Source: Caenimonas sp. SL110
GTDB taxonomy: Bacteria > Pseudomonadota > Gammaproteobacteria > Burkholderiales > Burkholderiaceae_C
DNA: 64,000 nt
NCBI RefSeq assembly: GCF_001044395.1
Contig: NZ_JANU01000002.1
Span: forward strand, 158,386-222,385
Reading direction: 5' to 3'
The position numbers and the translations under genes are program-made. Under the pieces are notes generated by a model. It made no database searches, was not told the origin of the DNA, and saw nothing but the letters and a program-made list of their open reading frames with translations. Shown here piece by piece: positions 16,078 through 23,287 of the stretch (its first letter is position 1; each line of letters begins with the position of its first letter).

Positions 16078-16860
16078 TTAGTCCACTTCGGGCGCACGGA
16101 CAACAGTTCCATCGGCAAAGGCGATGGACTCTATTTCGAAGCGACTCTTAATGGTGCTGCCATTCGCGTCAGCAATGCGCTCAATGTAGTCTCGGCCCGT
16201 TCTCGTTACGTGCCAAGCTGACCCGCGGTCTGTCTGCACTACCTTTCCAGGCTCGAGCCGGTCGTCAAAGTCCACCAGCAAGCTGCCGACTTCATCGCCA
16301 ACCGCATCGGTCACATACACGACACCTTTAAGCTGGACAATTGCCTGCTTCGACTTGTTCTCGAGGCCAAACTTCAGCACAAGCAAATCAAAGGGGCGAG
16401 CTTCTCGAAAGTCCCGTTCGACTACCCGCTTCTCCAGCAATGTGACCGTCGCTGATTCGGTCAGCTGGTCGAGAATTGCCTTTCGTTCCGCTTGGGCCCT
16501 CTTTCGCAGGTCTGCCTCCTTCGCCTCCTGCACGGCACGAGCCTCCGCCAACGCTTTGCGCTTGGTTTCCCACAAGCGGGCGAGCTCAATCGCTTCCCCG
16601 ACGGTTTTTCCCACCAGGGGCGTCCTGTCGGGGCCCCCCTCAATGTTCGGCATGCCCAAAGCTGCCGACGCCTCGCGAGCCATGAGGTAGCGTGCGAGCA
16701 AGTCACGGTCTTGGTCAGGGAGCTTGCGCACGAGCTCAACGTTCTCACTCATTGTTTTCAGAGGGTCACTGCCAAATACGATGTCTGTCGGTTGCGAACA
16801 GGCCGCCAATGCAATCGCCATGGAGATGGCGGCAAGGGGGCGATAAAAGCGTGAGGTCAT
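16078..16860 (-). CDS. Lipoprotein with coiled-coil segment, unknown function
   Basis: 260 aa. Signal peptide ends in lipobox LAAC (Cys 21). Residues ~95-140 are a charged Ala/Glu/Lys-rich stretch (KRKALAEARAVQEAKEADLRKRAQAERKAIL) likely to be coiled coil. The C-terminal ~110 residues are strand-rich (LVLKFGLENKSKQAIVQLKGVVYVTDAVGDEVGSL), resembling immunoglobulin-like lipoprotein domains. It converges on the transposase operon with a 1-bp gap. No exact family assigned. Confidence 0.7.
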   Translation of the reverse strand: MTSRFYRPLAAISMAIALAACSQPTDIVFGSDPLKTMSENVELVRKLPDQDRDLLARYLMAREASAALGMPNIEGGPDRTPLVGKTVGEAIELARLWETKRKALAEARAVQEAKEADLRKRAQAERKAILDQLTESATVTLLEKRVVERDFREARPFDLLVLKFGLENKSKQAIVQLKGVVYVTDAVGDEVGSLLVDFDDRLEPGKVVQTDRGSAWHVTRTGRDYIERIADANGSTIKSRFEIESIAFADGTVVRAPEVD

Positions 16861-16917
16861 GTCAGGGTCCAGAATCTTGATAGCTCGTATAGCGGAGCAG
16901 AGTTACCCTACCCGCTG

Positions 16918-16953
16918 CATGCCTCCGCGCCGCGGCGGACCTCACGTCCTGGC
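16918..16953 (+). repeat. Internal repeat unit A of the transposon
   Basis: About 36-44 bp closely similar to 17510-17553. Both share CATGCC, then CCGCGCCGCGGCGG (with the palindrome CGCCGCGGCG), then C-x-TCAC, CCTGG and CTGC at the same spacing, apart from one inserted base. This copy lies 58 bp upstream of the 260-aa lipoprotein gene. Confidence 0.5.
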
Positions 16954-17001
16954 AGCCTGCATTCTTTCGCTGCCGAGAACCATGGGAGCGTCGCGAAGCT
17001 T

Positions 17002-17478
17002 TCACTCTTTGCGCCGCAGCATCCCTGTGACCAGCGCCGTAGGTATGGTGAGGGCTGCCACAGCTAACGCTGTCGAGCTCCCGACTGCTGCGCATGCCCC
17101 GGCCGCGAGAAAGAAACAGATGTGGGCCTTGGGCCGGCCTACAACGAACATCGGCGGCAGCATGAGGGTTGGGGCTCCCAGCACGACCAGTAGGCTGAGG
17201 CCGGGCACCATATCGGTCGGGCCGCCAAGTGGCGGAAAGGGGTTGTCAGTGGTCCAGGCCCAATTGAGAGCAAACGCCAAGCCAGCCGCACTGAGTCCCA
17301 GGGCTCCAGCTGGCAGCCACCTTTCGAGGGGTTGAAGTCGCAGGACTCGTTGTGCCGTAGTCGGCGTGATGTAGCCGACGGCGAGGACGAACAGCCATAC
17401 GACCAGGCCGACGCCCGCAAGCGCTTCGAAAAGCGCGAAGAAGGCTCGACTATCCAGGAGTGCTGCGGGGGGTTGCAT
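17002..17478 (-). CDS. Four-helix membrane protein, unknown function
   Basis: 158 aa with four likely membrane helices: ~12-34 (ALFEALAGVGLVVWLFVLAVG), ~53-72, ~88-112 and ~119-147. No family recognised. It is divergent from the lipoprotein gene at 17511-18014, sharing a 32-74-bp upstream region. Confidence 0.6.
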   Translation of the reverse strand: MQPPAALLDSRAFFALFEALAGVGLVVWLFVLAVGYITPTTAQRVLRLQPLERWLPAGALGLSAAGLAFALNWAWTTDNPFPPLGGPTDMVPGLSLLVVLGAPTLMLPPMFVVGRPKAHICFFLAAGACAAVGSSTALAVAALTIPTALVTGMLRRKE

Positions 17479-17509
17479 GCCCTGTGTAGCCAGCGTCCGC
17501 TACACGCCA

Positions 17510-17553
17510 CATGCCCCGCGCCGCGGCGGCCTTCACTCCCTGGAATTCTGCCT
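17510..17553 (+). repeat. Internal repeat unit B of the transposon
   Basis: Second copy of the repeat at 16918-16953. It overlaps the first codons of the longer version of the 167-aa frame, which suggests those codons are not protein coding and that the gene starts at TTG 17553. Confidence 0.5.
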
Positions 17554-18014
17554 TGAAAACACGTTCTCTTATTGCAGCTCTCGCGTCGACCTTGTTGACG
17601 GCGGGTTGCGCCCACACCCCCGCCCAGATGTCAATGGACGCCGAGCTACTACGCAGGTGCGCAGAAGACGGTGGTGTACGGGTGTACGAGCGCGCCGAGC
17701 GGCCGAGCCCCAGCTTTAGAGTGACCCTGCGAAAGTCCCGTCCCAATGCCCCTTACTACCTTGAACTTGAGGAGCAAGTGCTGAAGGAGAGCGAGGGAAC
17801 TCCGATTACGGGGCAATACCGCTTCACTCGGTTGCACGAGAGGGTGATTCGAGCTACTGACGGTGCACTCCTAGGCGAGTCGGTCGCGTACGTTCGTTTT
17901 GGCGGAGACCTTGCCAATCCGTTCCATCCCACTGGAAAGGCGTGCCCACGATTGGGCGCCCATATGAGCCTCGACGAGCAGGTCCTTGGGCCTGTTTACC
18001 GCGCGTCGAAATAG
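17511..18014 (+). CDS. Small lipoprotein, unknown function
   Basis: Up to 167 aa. The lipoprotein signal KTRSLIAALASTLLTAGC (Cys at 32 of the long form) is normal in size only if translation starts at TTG 17553, giving 153 aa. The first 14 codons from ATG 17511 coincide with a DNA repeat found also at 16918. The mature part has no recognised domain. Third lipoprotein of the element. Confidence 0.6.
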   Translation: MPRAAAAFTPWNSALKTRSLIAALASTLLTAGCAHTPAQMSMDAELLRRCAEDGGVRVYERAERPSPSFRVTLRKSRPNAPYYLELEEQVLKESEGTPITGQYRFTRLHERVIRATDGALLGESVAYVRFGGDLANPFHPTGKACPRLGAHMSLDEQVLGPVYRASK

Positions 18015-18024
18015 CGCCGCTGCG

Positions 18025-18339
18025 TCACGGTGATAGGTGCACCTTGACGTACTTCCCTACAGCGCGCAGCGTGAACTTCCGCCCATACGGCTTCAGCCAT
18101 TCCTGAATCGCGCCAATCGAGGCCGGGTCAAGCTCCGGGTCAAACACCCGTAGCGTCGTGTGCAGCGCCTCCCTCCGTCCGAGCAGCGCCAGGCGCCTGG
18201 CTTCCAGTACTTTCCGCCCCTGCTTCCGGAACCGCAGCGCCCAGTCGACGAACTCCAGCTCGCCGTGCACGTTTGCAATCATTCGGCACAGGGAGGTCAG
18301 CGCTGTCTGGGTGCGCGTGCGGGTCATGGTGAGAGCCAT
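18025..18339 (-). CDS. Small basic protein at the end of the right-end cassette
   Basis: 104 aa from ATG 18339, which overlaps the stop of the upstream gene (TGATG). Rich in Arg, Lys and Leu, mostly helical, with a basic C-terminal segment (KPYGRKFTLRAVGKYVKVHL). It could bind nucleic acid. No family recognised. A frame extending to 18408 is open but would overlap the preceding gene. Confidence 0.6.
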   Translation of the reverse strand: MALTMTRTRTQTALTSLCRMIANVHGELEFVDWALRFRKQGRKVLEARRLALLGRREALHTTLRVFDPELDPASIGAIQEWLKPYGRKFTLRAVGKYVKVHLSP

Positions 18340-18869
18340 CAGCGGGCCTCGGCCTGGCGCGCGGCGCGCCGAACTACATCCATGCTGGGAGCCGCCTTCC
18401 ACCGCCACACGCCGACAGAGCCCGCGGCCGCCTTGGTGTCGTGCACGCGCTCGACCTCCCCGAAGTCCAGCATCGCGCGCAATGCCCGAGTGAGCGCATT
18501 CTTGCGAAACCGGTCCCGCTCCCGGTAGGACGCAAAGTGCAGGTCGAAGGTCTCCTCGGCCAGGCGGACCATGGTCGGAGTGTCGACCGCCGCCGGCGCC
18601 GCTTCCTTGAGAAGACGCCGGAGCCAGTTGCGCAGGACGCCGCGGCCTCCGTACTGCTCCTGGGCCCGCACCGGGGACACGAGACCTTCCAGGCCGGGGG
18701 CGTGGCTCAGAGCGCCGACCTCGACCAGGGCCTTCCGGACTTTCTCCAGGTGCGACCGTCGCGCGGCCAGGCGGATGAGCTCCTCGTCAATCCGCTCCAG
18801 CTCACCCACGGTTGCTGCCAGCTCGTTGGCCACCCACTTCAGGCCGGACGGGGTCCGCTGCCTGGTCAT
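18339..18869 (-). CDS. Coiled-coil protein, paralogue of the gene upstream
   Basis: 176 aa from ATG 18869. Residues ~1-45 form a probable helix or coiled coil (ELAATVGELERIDEELIRLAARRSHLEKV). The C-terminal ~100 residues match the 215-aa upstream product: YGxRGxxR, LLKxAAP, an FxL segment, a basic RxxRKN/RRN helix, VER and WRWxxAP. The fold may be a winged helix with a basic recognition helix. Function is unknown. Start and stop overlap both neighbours. Confidence 0.6.
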   Translation of the reverse strand: MTRQRTPSGLKWVANELAATVGELERIDEELIRLAARRSHLEKVRKALVEVGALSHAPGLEGLVSPVRAQEQYGGRGVLRNWLRRLLKEAAPAAVDTPTMVRLAEETFDLHFASYRERDRFRKNALTRALRAMLDFGEVERVHDTKAAAGSVGVWRWKAAPSMDVVRRAARQAEAR

Positions 18870-19449
18870 GGGCGGCCTCCTCCGCCAAGGCAGATAGAGT
18901 GGGAGCGCCGCGCCAACGCCACAGCAGCGCACCCGACGGCAATTGGCCGGGAAGTCGCTCTACGCGAGCATGCTCCTGGGTGAGCAACCGCCGTAGGTTT
19001 CTCCGTATGGTTTCCTTTTGGCTTCGCGTCGGCAGGTACAACCCAAACTCGACGACGACAGCCTCGTACAGAACGGCCGAGGAAAGCTCCTGGGGCGCTG
19101 CGGACTTGAGCATGCCGAGGACAAATTGGCGAAAGGCGCCACGCTCCCCATACTTGCCGGCCCAGGTCGCCACGACGCCTCCCGCTGCGGGGTTCACGGT
19201 CGGGCTCGCGAGCTTGAGGGTGACGTCCAGGGCGCGGACTGATAGGCGGTAGCCGGCTTGACGCTCCTGCGCAGTCGCGAGCTGCCTCCCGAGCATTCGG
19301 GCCTTGCGCTGCGCAGCTTCGGCTCGCCTGGCCAACTCTGGGATGACCGTATCCATCCGCGCCAGCTCGCCCAGAAGGGCTGCGCGCTCGTTGAGGAGGT
19401 ACTTGAGGACTGGCGGGGTTCGCTCTCGCCGAGGGATTTGTTCTGGCAC
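18802..19449 (-). CDS. Coiled-coil protein, first of two tandem paralogues at the right end
   Basis: 215 aa with a GTG start. Residues ~15-65 look like coiled coil (NERAALLGELARMDTVIPELARRAEAAQRKARML). The C-terminal domain matches the next gene (KYGERGAFR, MLKSAAP, RRNLRRLL, VERL, WRWRGAPT). Its 3' end overlaps the following gene by 68 bp. It is the outermost gene at the right end, 105 bp from the inverted repeat, a position where element-maintenance proteins could be expected, but no function can be assigned. Confidence 0.6.
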   Translation of the reverse strand: MPEQIPRRERTPPVLKYLLNERAALLGELARMDTVIPELARRAEAAQRKARMLGRQLATAQERQAGYRLSVRALDVTLKLASPTVNPAAGGVVATWAGKYGERGAFRQFVLGMLKSAAPQELSSAVLYEAVVVEFGLYLPTRSQKETIRRNLRRLLTQEHARVERLPGQLPSGALLWRWRGAPTLSALAEEAAHDQAADPVRPEVGGQRAGSNRG

Positions 19450-19499
19450 TTCGATAGCTCATGTCGTCACGGTATCGAAGTGAAGGGACCTCACAAGCT

Positions 19500-19535
19500 A
19501 AAAAGCCGCCCTTCAACCCCGAAGAACGGCTTTTC
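19500..19535. terminator. Bidirectional hairpin terminator inside the right end
   Basis: AAAAGCCG (19501-19508) pairs with CGGCTTTT (19527-19534); the inner CTTC/GAAG also pairs. A and T runs on both sides allow function in both directions. It may protect the element from read-through of the neighbouring operon. Confidence 0.65.
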
Positions 19536-19553
19536 TGGCGCCTCAGCCTGAGG

Positions 19554-19579
19554 TTTGGGCCATCAGCTGAATAACACCC
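19554..19579 (-). repeat. Right terminal inverted repeat (26 bp)
   Basis: TTTGGGCCATCAGC...TAACACCC is the inverted match of 1026-1051, with a single mismatch (T at 19571, its complement A being the ninth base of neither exact pair). Confidence 0.9.
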
Positions 19580-19587
19580 GGCACCAA
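19580..19587. repeat. Right 8-bp target-site duplication
   Basis: GGCACCAA, identical to 1018-1025. Its final As are part of the T-tract (read on the minus strand) of the host terminator at 19585-19613. Confidence 0.88.
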
Positions 19588-19613
19588 AAAAACAGCCACC
19601 TCGCGGTGGCTGT
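19585..19613 (-). terminator. Terminator of the two-component operon
   Basis: ACAGCCACC (19592-19600) pairs with GGTGGCTGT (19605-19613). Read leftward it is followed by seven T. The transposon inserted directly after this T-tract, so the host operon's terminator is intact. Confidence 0.85.
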
Positions 19614-19778
19614 ATCAAAGTCCTCGAGAGGACGTCGTTGGGAGACTTGGAACTGGTCTGGATGAATTGCGTGACAGCGTTGACGCGAACTTTAAATCGA
19701 TGCGCCAGTATCCGCATCCTTCAAATGAAGGAGGTTCCTGAAAATTGAAGCCTTTAGACCTCCAGTGTGCAGGTCCCC

Positions 19779-20969
19779 TTACACCTGGTCACAAGGAATG
19801 TGGAGAACGAACGATGCGCCGCCACCTTCATGGTCTTCGCAGTGCACCGAGCCCTGATGGCGCTGTGCGATGGAGCTGACCAGTGCCAGCCCCAGGCCCA
19901 CGCCGCCAAAGCGCTCGCTGGCGCCAGGCAGCCTGTAGAAGGGTTCAAAGATGCGCTCGCGTTCCGAGGGCGGCACACCGGGCCCGCGGTCGTTCACACG
20001 GACGACGGCGTCGCGGCCCTGGCGCTTGAGTTCAACGGTGACCGGGCCGTCGCTGTAGCGCCGCGCGTTCTCCAGCAGGTTGCGCACGGCTCGCCGCATC
20101 AGCTTGGACACCGCCTGCACGACCAGCGGCTTGCCGTCTTCGGTCGCGGCCAGCTCGGCACCCGAGCGCGCGCATTCTTCGGCGACCAGTCCGGTGAGGT
20201 CGATCGACTCGATCGTGCCCATGTCGCTTTCTCTCGCGTCCAGCCGGCTGGCCAACAGGATCTCGTCGATGAGCTGGTCGAGCTCGGCGATGTTGCGTTC
20301 AATCTCACTGCGTGTCGCAGCCGACGCGGGCGGGTCCATCAGTTCCAGCCCCATGCGGATGCGCGCGAGCGGCGAGCGCAGCTCATGCGATGCATTGGCG
20401 AGCAGGGACTTGTTGGCCTGCAGCAGCCGCTCGACGCGCTCGGCCGCGTGGTTGAAACGCTCGGCCAGAAACGCGAGTTCGTCGGTGCCGGTTTCCTTGA
20501 TGCGCGTCGTGAGGTCGCCCGCGCCCCAGCGCTCCACGCCCAGGCGCAGATCGTCCAGCCGCTGCGTCAGCCGGCGGATGATGGGGTAGGTGCTGATGGC
20601 CACAGCGAGTGCGACGATGCCCAGTATCCACAGCAGGCCGCCGGGGCCGCGCGCCCAATACGAACGACCGGGCGGGCCTTCGCCAGGATTGCGCTTGCGC
20701 GCGGGCAGCTGCACGGTCTGCGTCGTGCCGTCGTTCATCTTCACGTCGAATTCAAGGCCCTGTCCCGGCACCCAGGCCGCACGCGCCCTGACCTGGCCGA
20801 TCACATCGCCGGCCTCGTTGCGGATGATCACTTCGCGCTCGGGCGCCTGCTCGGCGTTCATGCGCCAGAGGTAGCCGAAGGCAATCGTGAGCACGCCGAC
20901 GGCAACCACCACGGCCAGCCACAGACGCAGGTAAAGGGGAACCCGGAAACGGGCGCGCCATGCAATCAT
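19779..20969 (-). CDS. Sensor histidine kinase
   Basis: 396 aa from ATG 20969. Two membrane helices (residues ~12-35 and ~115-137) enclose a periplasmic sensor loop. HAMP region, H-box ANASHELRSPLARIR (phosphorylated His), N-box NLLENARRYS, G1 NDRGPGVPP, F-box FEPFYR and G2 GGVGLGLALV follow. It phosphorylates the response regulator encoded 16 bp upstream. The signal is unknown; the architecture resembles CpxA/RstB-type kinases. A strong terminator follows. Confidence 0.93.
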   Translation of the reverse strand: MIAWRARFRVPLYLRLWLAVVVAVGVLTIAFGYLWRMNAEQAPEREVIIRNEAGDVIGQVRARAAWVPGQGLEFDVKMNDGTTQTVQLPARKRNPGEGPPGRSYWARGPGGLLWILGIVALAVAISTYPIIRRLTQRLDDLRLGVERWGAGDLTTRIKETGTDELAFLAERFNHAAERVERLLQANKSLLANASHELRSPLARIRMGLELMDPPASAATRSEIERNIAELDQLIDEILLASRLDARESDMGTIESIDLTGLVAEECARSGAELAATEDGKPLVVQAVSKLMRRAVRNLLENARRYSDGPVTVELKRQGRDAVVRVNDRGPGVPPSERERIFEPFYRLPGASERFGGVGLGLALVSSIAQRHQGSVHCEDHEGGGASFVLHIPCDQV

Positions 20970-20985
20970 GAAATGACCCGGTCCT

Positions 20986-21699
20986 TCAATCCTGCTGCTT
21001 GGCAAAGACGTAACCCACGCCGCGCACGGTGAGGATTCGCTTGGGGTTCTTTGCGTCGACCTCGATGGCGGCGCGAATGCGGCCCATGTGCACGTCGATG
21101 GAGCGATCAAACGCTTCGAGCTCGCGGCCCCGCACGGCTTCCATGATCTGGTCGCGGGTGAGCACGCGGCCCGCGCGCTCGGCCAGCGTGATGAGCAGGT
21201 CGAACTGGTAAGAGGTGAGTTCGACGGACTTGCCTGCGACGATCACGGTGCGCGCATCCTTGTCGATCTCCAGCGTGCCGAAGCGCATCACCTTTGCGGT
21301 GGGTTGCACCCCTTCCACGCGACGGCGCAGGATGGCGCGGATGCGTGCGAGCAACTCGCGTGGCTCGAACGGCTTGGGCAGGTAGTCGTCTGCGCCCAGC
21401 TCCAGCCCGACGATGCGGTCCATCGGGTCGCCCTTGGCAGTCAGCATGAGGATGGGAATCTGGCCCATGGCCCCGGGAAGTGCGCGCACGCGGCGGCACA
21501 CTTCAAGGCCATCGAGGTCGGGCAGCATCAGGTCCAGCACCACCAGGTCGGGCGTCGCACCGGGGGGCGGGTCCTGCAGCAGCGCCAGCCCCGCCTTGGC
21601 ATCGGCAGCGTGTGTGATCCCGAACCCGGAACGCTCGAGGTACTCGCCCACCATCTGTGCGAGGCGGGTGTCATCTTCGATCATCAGCAGTTGTTGCAT
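20986..21699 (-). CDS. OmpR-family response regulator
   Basis: 237 aa from ATG 21699. Receiver domain with acidic pair IEDD, phospho-Asp in VVLDLMLPDLDG and Lys in YLPKPF. The C-terminal winged helix (residues ~140-232) includes RAGRVLTRDQIMEA and the DVHMGRIRAAI recognition helix. It acts as a transcription factor controlled by the adjacent kinase. Regulon not visible here. Confidence 0.93.
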   Translation of the reverse strand: MQQLLMIEDDTRLAQMVGEYLERSGFGITHAADAKAGLALLQDPPPGATPDLVVLDLMLPDLDGLEVCRRVRALPGAMGQIPILMLTAKGDPMDRIVGLELGADDYLPKPFEPRELLARIRAILRRRVEGVQPTAKVMRFGTLEIDKDARTVIVAGKSVELTSYQFDLLITLAERAGRVLTRDQIMEAVRGRELEAFDRSIDVHMGRIRAAIEVDAKNPKRILTVRGVGYVFAKQQD

Positions 21700-21814
21700 G
21701 CAGGAATGGTAATGAGTTCGGTTGGGTGGCGTGAGTCTTTCGCGCCGGGGCTGGTGATCGCATATTGGTCCGCTTGCTCCCGTACCCACACGAAGCGGCG
21801 GTAAAGTTAGGTAA

Positions 21815-23287
21815 ATGGCCCAGCTCTCCAGCGATGTGTTTTTCCACGAAGTGCCGCTCGCACGCGCACAGGCTGACGGCGATGCGGTGGCGATCGTTCA
21901 TGAGGGCGTCGCGATCACCTGCCGCGAATTCGCGCGTCAATGCGATGCGATGGCTGCGGGTCTGTGGCACGAATGGGGCGTTCGCGCCGGGGACCGCATC
22001 GCGTGGCTGGGCGCCAATCATCCAGCGCAGATCGCGCTGCTGTTCGCACTGGCGCGCATCGGCGCGATCTTGCTGCCGCTCAACACACGCCTGGCGCCGC
22101 TTGAATGGCGAGCGCTCATCGACGATTGCTCCCCACGATTCCTGGTGCACGACGCGGCATTTGCAGATGCGGCTCATGCGCTTGATGGGCACTGCGGCAT
22201 CGCGGCGCGGAGCTTGGACGAACTCCATCGGTTCGACACGCGGCATGCAGCGCCGGTGATGGGACTGCCGTCCTCGCCGGTCCTGCTCGTGTACACCTCG
22301 GGCACGACCAGCCGCGCAAAGGCGGCCGTTCACACCCAGGCCAACCTGCTGGCGAACATGCAGATCGCATCGCAGGTGCAGGAGATCACGCGGCGCGATG
22401 TCGTGGCGACGATGTTGCCGCTGTTTCACGTCGGCGGCCTGTGCATACAGACATTGCCTGCGCTGTTCGCCGGGGCCAAAGTCATCCTGCATTCCCGGTT
22501 CACGCCCGATGCCGCGCTCGCCTGCTTTGAGCGTGACCGTCCGACGCTGACCTTGCAGGTGCCTGCGACCATGCGCGCGATGATCGAGCATCCGCACTGG
22601 CACGACGCCGACCTGTCCGGCTTGCGGGCGCTCTGGGCCGGGTCCAGCGTGCTGCCGCGCGATCTGGTCGATGCATTCCACGCACGGGGCGTTGCGGTGT
22701 GCAACGTGTACGGCTCGACGGAAACCGGACCGTTTTCCATCGCTCTCCCTGCGCGGTTCGCCAGGAGCCATGCGGGGTCGTGCGGCTGGCCTGCACCGGG
22801 GGTGGACGTGATGCTGCACGAGGCGAGCAAAGGGGTCGGCGAGTTGTGGGTGCGCGGCCCGAATGTGGTCCAGCGCTATTGGCCCGACCAGAGCGCCTGC
22901 GACAGTGATGGATGGTTCCACACGGGTGACTTGGCAAACCGCGCCGACGACGGCAGCTACACCATCGCCGGCCGCCTGAAGGACCTCATCATCTCCGGCG
23001 GTGAGAACATCCACCCTGCGCAGATCGAGGCCTTGCTCGCTTCGCATCCGTGCGTGGCCGAGTGCGCGGCCTTTGCGTTGCCCGACGAGACCTGGGGAGA
23101 AATCGTCGCAGTCGCCGTGGTGGCGAAGCCGGGCCAGACGATTGCAGAGCAGGAGCTGCGTGACTGGACGCAGGGAAAGCTGGCCCGCTTCAAATTGCCC
23201 CGGCGTTGGTTCTTTGTAGCGGCGCTTCCCAAGACCGCGCTGGGCAAGGTGCAGCGCGCCGAACTCGCTTGCCTGGCAAGTAGCTAA
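21815..23287 (+). CDS. AMP-forming acyl-CoA synthetase/ligase
   Basis: 490 aa, ANL superfamily. ATP-binding P-loop VYTSGTTSRAKAAVHT (~150-165), aromatic motif YGSTETGPFS, hinge GRLKDLIISGGENI and catalytic Lys in LPKTALGKVQR near the C-terminus. It activates a carboxylic acid to acyl-AMP and then acyl-CoA. The substrate cannot be told from the sequence. Divergent from the response-regulator gene. Its stop overlaps that of the convergent AmpG-like gene by 4 bp. Confidence 0.9.
   Translation: MAQLSSDVFFHEVPLARAQADGDAVAIVHEGVAITCREFARQCDAMAAGLWHEWGVRAGDRIAWLGANHPAQIALLFALARIGAILLPLNTRLAPLEWRALIDDCSPRFLVHDAAFADAAHALDGHCGIAARSLDELHRFDTRHAAPVMGLPSSPVLLVYTSGTTSRAKAAVHTQANLLANMQIASQVQEITRRDVVATMLPLFHVGGLCIQTLPALFAGAKVILHSRFTPDAALACFERDRPTLTLQVPATMRAMIEHPHWHDADLSGLRALWAGSSVLPRDLVDAFHARGVAVCNVYGSTETGPFSIALPARFARSHAGSCGWPAPGVDVMLHEASKGVGELWVRGPNVVQRYWPDQSACDSDGWFHTGDLANRADDGSYTIAGRLKDLIISGGENIHPAQIEALLASHPCVAECAAFALPDETWGEIVAVAVVAKPGQTIAEQELRDWTQGKLARFKLPRRWFFVAALPKTALGKVQRAELACLASS

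Larger units (their letters stand above)
1026..19579. mobile_element. 18.55-kb IS1595-family (ISXO2-like) transposon carrying type I restriction-modification
   Basis: Both ends carry a 26-bp inverted repeat that begins GGGTGTTA and ends GCCCAAA, with one mismatch (ninth base A versus T). It is bounded by a perfect 8-bp direct repeat, GGCACCAA. It encodes one transposase of the IS1595 type (14515-15732), a family known to produce 8-bp duplications. Cargo includes a complete hsdMSR operon, a LexA-like repressor, lipoproteins and several unknown proteins. No second transposase, integrase, resolvase or conjugation gene is seen. IS1595-family elements with passenger genes are known, but as I recall them they are only a few kilobases long, so this size is unusual. 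The ends and duplication are direct observation. That the encoded transposase moves the whole unit is inference. Confidence 0.88.

Noticed and set aside
1018..19587. Integrative element with att sites
   Set aside because: The outer repeats include long inverted, symmetrical arms, there is no integrase or tRNA target, and an IS1595 transposase is present. A transposon explains the ends better.
18866..19717. 283-aa frame on the minus strand across the right inverted repeat
   Set aside because: It would cross the transposon boundary and a terminator; it is a frame shadow of the 215-aa gene.
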